A DNA stretch of 64,000 bases, from NCBI GenBank assembly GCA_017940565.1, contig JAGAYH010000036.1:26658-90657 (forward strand), read 5' to 3'. The notes beneath the pieces were generated by a model, which searched no databases, was not told the DNA's origin, and saw only the letters and a list, made by a program, of their open reading frames with translations. A program made the position numbers and the translations under genes. This DNA is from Bacteroidaceae bacterium. Lineage in GTDB: Bacteria; Bacteroidota; Bacteroidia; Bacteroidales; Bacteroidaceae. Positions 52,421-58,691 of the stretch are shown in pieces. How positions within the stretch are numbered: the stretch's first letter is position 1; every line of letters begins with the position of its first letter.

Positions 52421-52492
52421 CAATAGCGGTTATAGTGACTATAGCAGAAACAATGGCTATAGTCACTATTGTCACTATAGTTACTGTGGTTC
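52421..52492. repeat. 9-bp tandem repeat with inverted partner
   Basis: CTATAGTCA, CTATTGTCA, CTATAGTTA, CTGTGGTTC run in phase from 52457. ATAGTGACTATAGC at 52432-52445 is the exact inverse of 52456-52469, giving a 14-bp stem with a 10-nt loop. It lies between the terminator and the convergent O-methyltransferase gene. Confidence 0.75.
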
Positions 52493-52518
52493 TCTGAAAA
52501 GAAGGGGGAGGTGTAGGT

Positions 52519-53172
52519 TCAGCGCTTGCGGAGCAGTGTCAGTCCGTCGCGCAGGGGGATGATGACCGTTTCCACGCGGTGGTCACGTGCCACCAGTTCG
52601 TTGAAGAGGCGTATGCCCAGGGTTTGGGTGTCGCGGTCGTAAGCCGTGTCAACGACGTGTCCGTCCCACAGGGTGTTGTCGGCCAGTATGAAGCCGCCGT
52701 CGTTGAGGTGTTTCAGTGAAAGTTCGTAGTATTCGGTGTATTGTCGTTTGTTTCCGTCGATGAAGACGAGGTCGAAGGGCGGCTCGTCGTCGGGCAGTCC
52801 GGTGAGCACGTTGCCGATGCGGAAGTCTATGTGTCCGGCCCAGGGCGAGCCCTCCAGCCAGGGGCGGGTGAAGTCCTCCATCTCGTCGTTGATTTCGTAG
52901 GTCACCAGACGGCCTCCCTCCTCCAGCGCCGATGCCATGCATAGGGCGGAGTAGCCCGTGAAAGTGCCTATCTCCAGCACGCGGCGCGGCCGTATCATGT
53001 GGACGAGCATCTTCAGCAGGCGGCCCTGCAGGTGGCCCGAGACCATGTGGCCGTGTATCAGCCGGATGTTTGACTCGCGGTAGAGGCGGTACAGGTAGTC
53101 GGGCTCGGCTTCGATGTGGGAGAGGATGTAGCTGTCGAGTTGTGAATCGGATGCGGAGAGCCGGGTGTCCAT
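52519..53172 (-). CDS. O-methyltransferase (class I, PF01596 type)
   Basis: 217-residue SAM-dependent methyltransferase. SAM motif I is VLEIGTFTGYSALCMASAL, motif II region LVTYEINDEM, and the metal/catalytic region FDLVFIDGNKRQY followed by GGFILADNTLWDG, all as in the caffeoyl-CoA/catechol O-methyltransferase-like family. Substrate unknown; in bacteria these often act on tRNA (TrmR, mo5U34) or small phenols. 16 bp after aroQ. Confidence 0.88.
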   Translation of the reverse strand: MDTRLSASDSQLDSYILSHIEAEPDYLYRLYRESNIRLIHGHMVSGHLQGRLLKMLVHMIRPRRVLEIGTFTGYSALCMASALEEGGRLVTYEINDEMEDFTRPWLEGSPWAGHIDFRIGNVLTGLPDDEPPFDLVFIDGNKRQYTEYYELSLKHLNDGGFILADNTLWDGHVVDTAYDRDTQTLGIRLFNELVARDHRVETVIIPLRDGLTLLRKR

Positions 53173-53188
53173 TGGTGCGGGGAGTCTG

Positions 53189-53608
53189 TTACTTTTTGGT
53201 CAGTGCCTCCACGGCCAGGCGGTAGCTGTCCAGCCCAAATCCGCAGACCACGCCGAGGCATGCCGGGGCTATCATCGACTGGCGGCGGTAGGGCTCGCGG
53301 CTGTGGACGTTGCTGATGTGCACCTCCACCACGGGTGCCGTCACGGCCTTGATGGCGTCGTGCAGGGCGATGCTGGTGTGGGTGTAGGCGCCGGCGTTGA
53401 GCACGATGCCGTCGCACTGGAATCCCGCCTCGTGAATCTTGTCGATCAGGGCGCCTTCGCAGTTGCTCTGGAAGTAGTCTATGGTCACGTCGGGATAGGC
53501 CCGTCGCAGTTCGTCCAGATAGTCTTCAAAGGTGCGGCGGCCGTACACGTCGGGCTCGCGCTGGCCCAGCAGATTGAGGTTAGGGCCGTTGATGATTTGC
53601 AGTTTCAT
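53189..53608 (-). CDS. aroQ: 3-dehydroquinate dehydratase, type II
   Basis: 139-residue dodecameric enzyme of the shikimate pathway. N-terminal INGPNLNLLGQREPDVYG, the active-site Tyr in REPDVYG, FQSNCEGALIDKIHEA, NAGAYTHTSIALHDAI, and the catalytic His in VEVHISNVHSREPYR. The start at 53608 (MKLQIINGPN) is the usual one; a frame to 53644 crosses the promoter. Confidence 0.96.
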   Translation of the reverse strand: MKLQIINGPNLNLLGQREPDVYGRRTFEDYLDELRRAYPDVTIDYFQSNCEGALIDKIHEAGFQCDGIVLNAGAYTHTSIALHDAIKAVTAPVVEVHISNVHSREPYRRQSMIAPACLGVVCGFGLDSYRLAVEALTKK

Positions 53609-53633
53609 CGTTGTAATCGGTTGATTTCTGCTG

Positions 53634-53641
53634 CAAAAATA
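53634..53641 (-). promoter_or_regulatory. -7 box for aroQ
   Basis: Minus-strand TATTTTTG (TAnnTTTG), 26 bp before the aroQ ATG. Confidence 0.6.
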
Positions 53642-53772
53642 CATAATATAATTGAGAGAGAGGCCCTCCGGCTCTCTTTTTCTTGTTTGCGCCCCAGCCG
53701 GCGGCCGTGGCTTAACACTTTTAACACGCCCGTGTTAATCCGTTAACATTCGGGCCAGACTTCGGTTTTTCG

Positions 53773-53835
53773 AGACGCCGTTTCGTCGCGCAAAAGCGGC
53801 GTTTCAAAATTTTGAGGCGCCGCCTTTGTTCGGCC
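53773..53835. repeat. R14: three phased 21-nt units
   Basis: Units at 53773, 53794 and 53815, cores AGACGCCGTTTCG, AAGCGGCGTTTCA, AGGCGCCGCCTTT. Units two and three form an imperfect hairpin around AAAATTTT. They lie between hpf and aroQ on the minus strand. The rest of the 394-bp gap (53609-54002) holds the aroQ promoter, the small hairpin CTTCAG-GAGG-CTGAAG near 53909-53924 and the hpf terminator. Confidence 0.8.
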
Positions 53836-53948
53836 TTTCGTAGGAATGTTGATTTTCAGTGTTTTGGAAAAGGTCCGTTTTAGTTGCGAAAATCGCCACT
53901 TCAGGAGGCTGAAGTGTCAGTTTCCGTCACTTGCCTGCCGTAGCAAAA

Positions 53949-53978
53949 GAGCCGGCCCACAGCTGTGTGGGCCGGCTC
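53949..53978 (-). terminator. Terminator of hpf
   Basis: Perfect 13-bp stem GAGCCGGCCCACA / TGTGGGCCGGCTC with a GCTG loop, followed on the minus strand by TTTTG, 25 bp after the hpf stop. Confidence 0.85.
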
Positions 53979-54002
53979 CCTGGCATAGCGGGTCGGAAAC
54001 GC

Positions 54003-54296
54003 TTATCTGCGTTTTTCCTTGTATTTTTCGAGCGGACGGTCGAGCGACTCAATGCACTGCAGCACGGCGTCCTCGAAGGTGTCGCAGGTTTTTTCGGCAT
54101 AAAGCGTGTCGCCGGGCAAGCTCACCTGTACGCTCACCTGTTTGTTGAGGTTGGTTTCCGGTTTTACTACTTTCAGCGTGAATTCCACTTTCGTCACGTC
54201 TTCGTTGCGCTTGGCAAAGCGCTGCATTTTCTTCTCGATAAATGCCTGCAACTTCTCGGTTGCGTCGAAATGAATGGCTTGAATTTTCAGTTCCAT
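54003..54296 (-). CDS. hpf: Ribosome hibernation promoting factor, short form (HPF/RaiA)
   Basis: 97-residue protein of the HPF/YfiA type that binds 30S and silences ribosomes in poor conditions. Fold signature: MELKIQAIHFDATEKLQAFIEKKMQR, then the second strand-helix part VKPETNLNKQVSVQVSLPG, with a basic C-terminal end (LEKYKEKRR). Short form, without the dimerisation domain of long HPF. Its ATG is preceded by AAGGAGG, a perfect Shine-Dalgarno, which is unusual in Bacteroidota. Confidence 0.9.
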   Translation of the reverse strand: MELKIQAIHFDATEKLQAFIEKKMQRFAKRNEDVTKVEFTLKVVKPETNLNKQVSVQVSLPGDTLYAEKTCDTFEDAVLQCIESLDRPLEKYKEKRR

Positions 54297-54300
54297 AAAA

Positions 54301-54307
54301 CCTCCTT
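54301..54307 (-). promoter_or_regulatory. Shine-Dalgarno of hpf (unusually strong)
   Basis: Minus-strand AAGGAGG, four bases before the hpf ATG. Bacteroidota ribosomes largely hide their anti-Shine-Dalgarno, and other genes here lack such a site. Confidence 0.8.
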
Positions 54308-54319
54308 ATTTTTAGTGTC

Positions 54320-54333
54320 CCGCCACGTGGCGG
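54320..54333. promoter_or_regulatory. Perfect 14-bp palindrome in the hpf/xerD divergent region
   Basis: CCGCCACGTGGCGG, possible operator for hpf, 24 bp upstream of its ATG. It has CACGTG at the centre but is not parS. Confidence 0.45.
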
Positions 54334-54439
54334 AACGGGTTGATGTTTTATTCTACTGCGAATATAGCCAAAAAAAACGGGTTGACCAAGCCTTGGGCGG
54401 TTTTTTGCCGACTTTTTATGGAAAAAACATATTTCTTCG

Positions 54440-54447
54440 TAAATTTG
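54440..54447 (+). promoter_or_regulatory. -7 box for xerD (leaderless)
   Basis: TAAATTTG ends 6 bp before the ATG at 54454, so transcription should begin at or inside the start codon. Confidence 0.65.
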
Positions 54448-54453
54448 TCGTCT

Positions 54454-55410
54454 ATGGAGACAGAAAACAACCGTTCCGCGTGGACCGACGTGCAGCGCCA
54501 GGAAGTGGCGTCGCTAGTGCGCGACTACCGCGCCTACCTGCTGCTGGAGCGCTCCTTGTCGCGCAACACCCTCGACGCTTACCTGAGGGACGTGGAGAAG
54601 TTGCTCCATTATCTGGAAGGTGCAGGCGTGACGCCGTGGCAGGCCGACACCGACATGCTGCGCGCCTTTGTAGCCGGGCTCCACGACATCGGCGTGGAAC
54701 CGCGGTCGCAGGCCCGCATCGTCAGCGGCGTGCGCTCGTTCTACCGCTATATGCTCATGCACGGCCTGCTCAGCGACGACCCGGCGCGGCTGCTCGAGGT
54801 GCCCAAGGTGGGTGTCCACCTGCCCGAGGTGCTCACGGTGGACGAGGTGGACCGCCTCATCGGCGCCGTTGACCTGAGCAAGCGCGAGGGCCACCGCAAC
54901 CGCGCCATGCTCGAGGTGCTCTACAGCTGCGGCCTGCGCGTCAGCGAGCTCTGCGAACTCAAACTGAGCAATCTCTACCTTGACGAGGGCTTCGTGCGCA
55001 TCTTCGGCAAGGGCGGCAAGGAGCGCCTGGTGCCCATCTCGGCGCGGGCGGTGCACGAACTGAGAACTTACTTTCTCGACCGCAACCTGTGGAGCATTCC
55101 CGCGGCCTACGAGGACTATGTCTTCATCACCGTGAGGCGCAGCATCAAGAACATCGGGCGCATCATGGTGTTCCATCTCATAAAGGAACTGGCCGTCGTG
55201 GCCGGCATCCGGAAGAACATCAGCCCCCACACGCTGCGCCACTCCTTTGCCACCCATCTGCTGGAGGGCGGGGCCGACCTGCGCGCCATCCAGGCCATGC
55301 TGGGCCACGAAACCATCGCCACGACCGAAATCTATACCCACATCGACCGCAGCCGCCTGCGCCAGGAAATACTGGACCACCATCCGCGCAGCCGCATCGC
55401 CGCCGATTGA
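54454..55410 (+). CDS. xerD: Tyrosine recombinase XerD-type
   Basis: 318-residue site-specific recombinase that resolves chromosome dimers at dif. The N-terminal SAM-like DNA-binding domain (YRAYLLLERSLSRNTLDAYLRDV) is followed by the catalytic domain with R-K-H-R-H-Y in order: CGLRVSEL, GKGGKERLVP, HTLRHSFATHLLEGG, LGH and the nucleophile Tyr in TTEIYTHID. Length and order fit XerC/XerD; which of the two cannot be told. The start at 54454 (METENNRSAW) fits the promoter; a frame to 54340 crosses it. Divergent from hpf. Confidence 0.92.
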   Translation: METENNRSAWTDVQRQEVASLVRDYRAYLLLERSLSRNTLDAYLRDVEKLLHYLEGAGVTPWQADTDMLRAFVAGLHDIGVEPRSQARIVSGVRSFYRYMLMHGLLSDDPARLLEVPKVGVHLPEVLTVDEVDRLIGAVDLSKREGHRNRAMLEVLYSCGLRVSELCELKLSNLYLDEGFVRIFGKGGKERLVPISARAVHELRTYFLDRNLWSIPAAYEDYVFITVRRSIKNIGRIMVFHLIKELAVVAGIRKNISPHTLRHSFATHLLEGGADLRAIQAMLGHETIATTEIYTHIDRSRLRQEILDHHPRSRIAAD

Positions 55411-55414
55411 AAAG

Positions 55415-55450
55415 GAAAACGGAGTTAGAACAGTCTAACTCCGTTTTCGT
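55415..55450. repeat. R15: 21-nt-unit hairpin; two-way terminator
   Basis: GAAAACGGAGTTAGA (55415-55429), loop ACAG, exact complement 55434-55448, then TCGTTCG. It starts 5 bp after the xerD stop and lies between convergent xerD and the ABC ATPase gene. Confidence 0.87.
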
Positions 55451-55485
55451 TCGTTCCAACGCCGTTTTGGCGCCGCCCAAGCGAC

Positions 55486-56253
55486 TCACCCTTCGGCGTG
55501 GTCGCTCAGGATGCGGTGGGGCACGTGGCCATGGGCCACCATCTCGAAGGGACAGCCGAAGGCTTCGCCGAGCATCTCGCCGGTGACTTCGCTGGCGGCG
55601 TGGTAGTGGACGTGGCGGTTGACGCAGGCGATGTTTTTGACATTGCGCACCACCGTTCCCACATCGTGGCTCACCAGAATGACGGCACAGTGGCGGTTGA
55701 CCTCGCCCAGAAGCTGGTAAAGGCGCTCCTGGTGCTTTTGGTCAATGTATGTGGCGGGTTCGTCGAGAATGAGCACCTCGGGGTCGCACACCAGAGCCCG
55801 TGCCACGAGCACGCGCTGACGCTGTCCGCCGCTGAGTTCGCCGATGGGGCGTCCGCTGTAGCCGGTGAGTTCCATGAGAGCCAGGGCGCGGTCGGCCTTC
55901 TGCCGGTCGGCGGCGCTGAAGCGGTGCCACACGCGGCGCCGGCTGTGGAGGCCGGAGAGCACCACGTCGCGCACGGTGATGGGAAACTTGGCGTCGAAGG
56001 TGCTGTACTGCGGCAGATAGCCCGTGCGCAGAGCGTCGCAGGGCCGGCCGTCGCGCCAGAACCTTACCGTTCCCGCCGCGGGGGCAATCAGGCCCAGGAT
56101 GACCTTTACCAGCGTGGTCTTGCCGCCGCCGTTGGGGCCGATGATGCCCAGAAAATCGTTGGCCGTCACCTGCAGGGTGGCGTCGTCGAGCACCGTCAGG
56201 CCGTCGTAGGCCGCGCTCACGTGGTCGAGGGTGATGATGGGGCTATTTTCCAT
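55486..56253 (-). CDS. Metal ABC transporter ATP-binding protein
   Basis: 255-residue ABC ATPase of the zinc/manganese (ZnuC/MntB-like) family. Walker A GPNGGGKTT, Q-loop YLPQYSTFD, signature LSGGQRQRV, Walker B LILDEPATYID (DEPATYID in place of the more usual DEPxxGxD), H-loop LVSHD. Energises uptake through a permease. Its start overlaps the end of the binding-protein gene by 11 bp. No permease gene lies beside it: the next thing downstream is a hairpin and convergent xerD. Confidence 0.9.
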   Translation of the reverse strand: MENSPIITLDHVSAAYDGLTVLDDATLQVTANDFLGIIGPNGGGKTTLVKVILGLIAPAAGTVRFWRDGRPCDALRTGYLPQYSTFDAKFPITVRDVVLSGLHSRRRVWHRFSAADRQKADRALALMELTGYSGRPIGELSGGQRQRVLVARALVCDPEVLILDEPATYIDQKHQERLYQLLGEVNRHCAVILVSHDVGTVVRNVKNIACVNRHVHYHAASEVTGEMLGEAFGCPFEMVAHGHVPHRILSDHAEG

Positions 56254-57088
56254 TTTTCAGAGCTTTGGCAATGTGTAACATCTCGTTTTCCCAATCGTAG
56301 CTGAGGGGATTGACGGAGACAATGGCGGCCCCCGTCTCGCCGGCCAGGGTGCGGGCCATGGCGGGGCTGAACTCCGGCTGCACCAGGATGACCCTGACGC
56401 TGTCCTGCCGGCACTGCGCCACGAGCGACTGCATCCACTGGGCGCCGGGCTCCTTGCCGTCCTTTCCGATGCTGAGCTGCTTCAGGCCGAAGTCGGCGGC
56501 AAACTCGGTGAGGGCGGGGTGGGCGATGACAAACGTGCGGCAGGCCAAGTCTTTCAACTCTTCGTGTATCTGCATCTCCACGTCGGCGATGCGCCGTGTG
56601 AGGGTGTCGAGGCGCAGGCGGTAGGCGGTGGCGCCGGCCGTGTCTATGGCGCAGAGGGCGTCGCAGATGGTACGGCAGATGGTGGCGGCCAGGCGCGGCG
56701 AAGTCCATGTGTGGGGGTCGAAGGCCGAGGAGCGCATGTCGAGGGCGGAGAGGTCCTGCGAGGTGTCGATGACGGGCAGGCCGGGCACGTTCTCGCCGAC
56801 CTTGGGCAGCCAGGTGGTCTCAAAACCGAGCCGGCCCACCTTGAAGTAGGCTTTGGCGTTGCTGAGCATGACCATTTGCTGCGGGGTGGGCTCGTACATC
56901 TCGGGGCTCATGCCTTCGGGCACCAGGCTCACCACGTCCATGCGGTCGCCGGCTATCTGCTGCGTGAAGTAGCGCAAGGGCTCGATGCTCACCACTACGC
57001 ACGGCCGGCCCGAGGCGGGGCGGCTGTCGCCGCACGAGGCCATCGTCAGCAGCAGAAGCAGGCTAAGAAGTATGTTTATAGGTTTCAT
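56243..57088 (-). CDS. Metal ABC transporter substrate-binding lipoprotein (ZnuA-like)
   Basis: 281-residue cluster A-I solute-binding protein. Lipoprotein signal (LLTMASC, Cys19). Metal ligands appear as YEPTPQQM (in place of the usual His site near 62), DPHTWTSP (His), VIAHPALTEFA (His) and NPLSYDWENEML (Asp-side helix). There is no long His-rich loop. The pair supplies zinc or manganese uptake, but which metal is not visible. Overlaps the ATPase gene by 11 bp; 10 bp after the YqaA-type gene. Confidence 0.88.
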   Translation of the reverse strand: MKPINILLSLLLLLTMASCGDSRPASGRPCVVVSIEPLRYFTQQIAGDRMDVVSLVPEGMSPEMYEPTPQQMVMLSNAKAYFKVGRLGFETTWLPKVGENVPGLPVIDTSQDLSALDMRSSAFDPHTWTSPRLAATICRTICDALCAIDTAGATAYRLRLDTLTRRIADVEMQIHEELKDLACRTFVIAHPALTEFAADFGLKQLSIGKDGKEPGAQWMQSLVAQCRQDSVRVILVQPEFSPAMARTLAGETGAAIVSVNPLSYDWENEMLHIAKALKNGK

Positions 57089-57098
57089 GATGCAATAG

Positions 57099-57548
57099 TT
57101 ATAAGCCTTGTAAGAGGAAAGCCAGCAGGATGTAGCGTGCCACCTTGCCCAGCGTGACGGTCAGGGCGGAGCGCCACAGGCTGACGCGCAACAGGCCCAG
57201 GGCAATGGTGATGACGCTGCCCAGAAAGGGCAACCAGGCCAGCAGGCCCATCCACGCTCCGTGCCGGCGGATTTGCTTCTTGGCCTTTTCCAGCCGGTCC
57301 TGGCGCAGGTGGAACAGCCGGTATATCCACGTGTCGCTGCCCAAGAGCCCCACGCCGTAGTTGAACATGCCGCCCAGCGAGTTGCCTATGGAGGCGCAGA
57401 TGACCAGTTGCCAAATGTCGAGCCCAGTGAGGTAGAGCGCCGTCAGCACGGCTTCGGAGGTGAACGGCACGAAGCTGCCTCCCAGAAACGCCGCCACCAG
57501 CATGCCGCCGTAGCCGTAGTTTACAAGAAATTCAACGACTGGCTCCAT
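57099..57548 (-). CDS. YqaA-family membrane protein
   Basis: 149-residue inner-membrane protein, SNARE-associated/DedA-like group, with about four spans. Signature GGSFVPFTSEAVLTALYLTG and GNSLGGMFNYGVG, then an amphipathic basic stretch (DRLEKAKKQIRRHG) and the region PFLGSVITIALGLLRV. DedA-type proteins move lipids or keep membrane potential; this small branch is uncharacterised. Its start overlaps the upstream membrane-protein gene by 28 bp. Confidence 0.87.
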   Translation of the reverse strand: MEPVVEFLVNYGYGGMLVAAFLGGSFVPFTSEAVLTALYLTGLDIWQLVICASIGNSLGGMFNYGVGLLGSDTWIYRLFHLRQDRLEKAKKQIRRHGAWMGLLAWLPFLGSVITIALGLLRVSLWRSALTVTLGKVARYILLAFLLQGL

Positions 57549-58459
57549 AGGTTGAACACGGTGGCGCCCATCAGCAGCAGGGTGCCGAGCAGGAAGAAGA
57601 ACAGCGCCCAGCGTCCGCGGCCCAAGGCAAAATAGCGCGCCACCACGGGCGACACGGCCACCAGGATGAAGGGTGTGAGCCGGACATAGTGGTGGGGTTG
57701 CAGCAGCAGCAGGGCCAGCAGCAGGGCGCTTTGTGAGATGAGCACGTAGTTGAACATGCGCGGGCGAATCTTGTCGTTATAATTGGTATAGGCGTAGTGG
57801 ATGGCTGCCACCGAAAAGAGCAGGGCCACGAGCAGAAAACTCACGGCGGGCTGCAGAGGCCATTCCGCGATGGCCGTGGGGGCGAAGGCGGTGAGTTGCT
57901 GCCACAGCAGGAGCAGCGGTTCCGTGTTGCCCGTGAGCAGCAGCACCCCGGCGTAGAATTCCAACGGGATGAACAGCCCGAACATGGCGGCCAGCAGGCT
58001 CCGCAGCGTGAGCGAGCCCAGTTGCACGAACATGGAGAGCAGGTAGAGCGGGGCCAGCAGATAGAGCGGCGGCAACGTGAGGCATGCGAGCCCCAGGAAA
58101 AGGAAAGCCTGGAACACCCAGCGCTCGGCGTAGTATTGCTGGTAGCTCTGGAAGAGGAAGTGAAGCGACACGGCATAACACAGGGCGCCGCCCAGCGTGA
58201 CATCGCCGCGGTGGGCGAAGGTACACATGGCGGCCAAGAGCAACAGCACGGCGGCGGTCATCCAGGTGCGCAGGGGTATGACGCTGTTGACCGAGCACAC
58301 CTTGTGGATGGCATAGGCCACGGCCACCGTGGCGGCCAGTCCGCCCCAGTGCCACGGGTCGGTCATGGGGCCGGCGCTCCATGCGGCGGCGGCACAGGCC
58401 AGTGCCACAACCAGCGGCACCAGGCTCTCGGCCAAGCGGTCTTTGAAAGTGCGTTCCAT
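57521..58459 (-). CDS. Polytopic membrane protein (DUF6427-like), function unknown
   Basis: 312-residue protein with about nine hydrophobic segments and no soluble domain. It resembles the DUF6427 family of Bacteroidota membrane proteins, whose function is unknown; that match is from the general pattern and is not certain. Overlaps the YqaA-type gene by 28 bp and has its own -7 box 19 bp upstream, so it probably leads a transcript with YqaA, the binding protein and the ATPase. Confidence 0.65.
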   Translation of the reverse strand: MERTFKDRLAESLVPLVVALACAAAAWSAGPMTDPWHWGGLAATVAVAYAIHKVCSVNSVIPLRTWMTAAVLLLLAAMCTFAHRGDVTLGGALCYAVSLHFLFQSYQQYYAERWVFQAFLFLGLACLTLPPLYLLAPLYLLSMFVQLGSLTLRSLLAAMFGLFIPLEFYAGVLLLTGNTEPLLLLWQQLTAFAPTAIAEWPLQPAVSFLLVALLFSVAAIHYAYTNYNDKIRPRMFNYVLISQSALLLALLLLQPHHYVRLTPFILVAVSPVVARYFALGRGRWALFFFLLGTLLLMGATVFNLWSQSLNFL

Positions 58460-58478
58460 GAACAGAGCTATCTTTTTG

Positions 58479-58486
58479 CAAAGTTA
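58479..58486 (-). promoter_or_regulatory. -7 box for the DUF6427-like gene and the metal ABC operon
   Basis: Minus-strand TAACTTTG (TAnnTTTG), 20 bp before the ATG at 58459. Confidence 0.6.
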
Positions 58487-58613
58487 CGAATAAACGAGCG
58501 CAGAGCACGAAAAAGAGAACGAAGTTTTCATGTTCGTGCTCTGCCGAGTGGGAGAAACTTCTGTAAAGTTACAAAAAACGGTCGCAAAGGCAGAGGTTCG
58601 CTTCTGTCGAACG

Positions 58614-58666
58614 AAAGCCGATATAGAAAAAAGGAAAACGCAGTTGGAAAAAACCAACTGCGTTTT
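58614..58666. repeat. R16: 21-nt-unit repeat ending in a hairpin
   Basis: A direct unit (AAAGCCGATATAG at 58614) is followed by AAAACGCAGTTGG (58635-58647), six A, and its exact complement (58654-58666). Plus-frame reading KADIEKR, KTQLEKT. It is 25 bp past the stop of the DUF3472 gene, on the terminator side of that minus-strand gene. Confidence 0.82.
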
Positions 58667-58691
58667 GTGCGTTCGGGGAGGGGTGTTCCCT

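Noticed and set aside
52585-52600. GGTCACGTGCC as another parS
   Set aside because: Only the CACGTG centre matches; it lies inside the O-methyltransferase gene.
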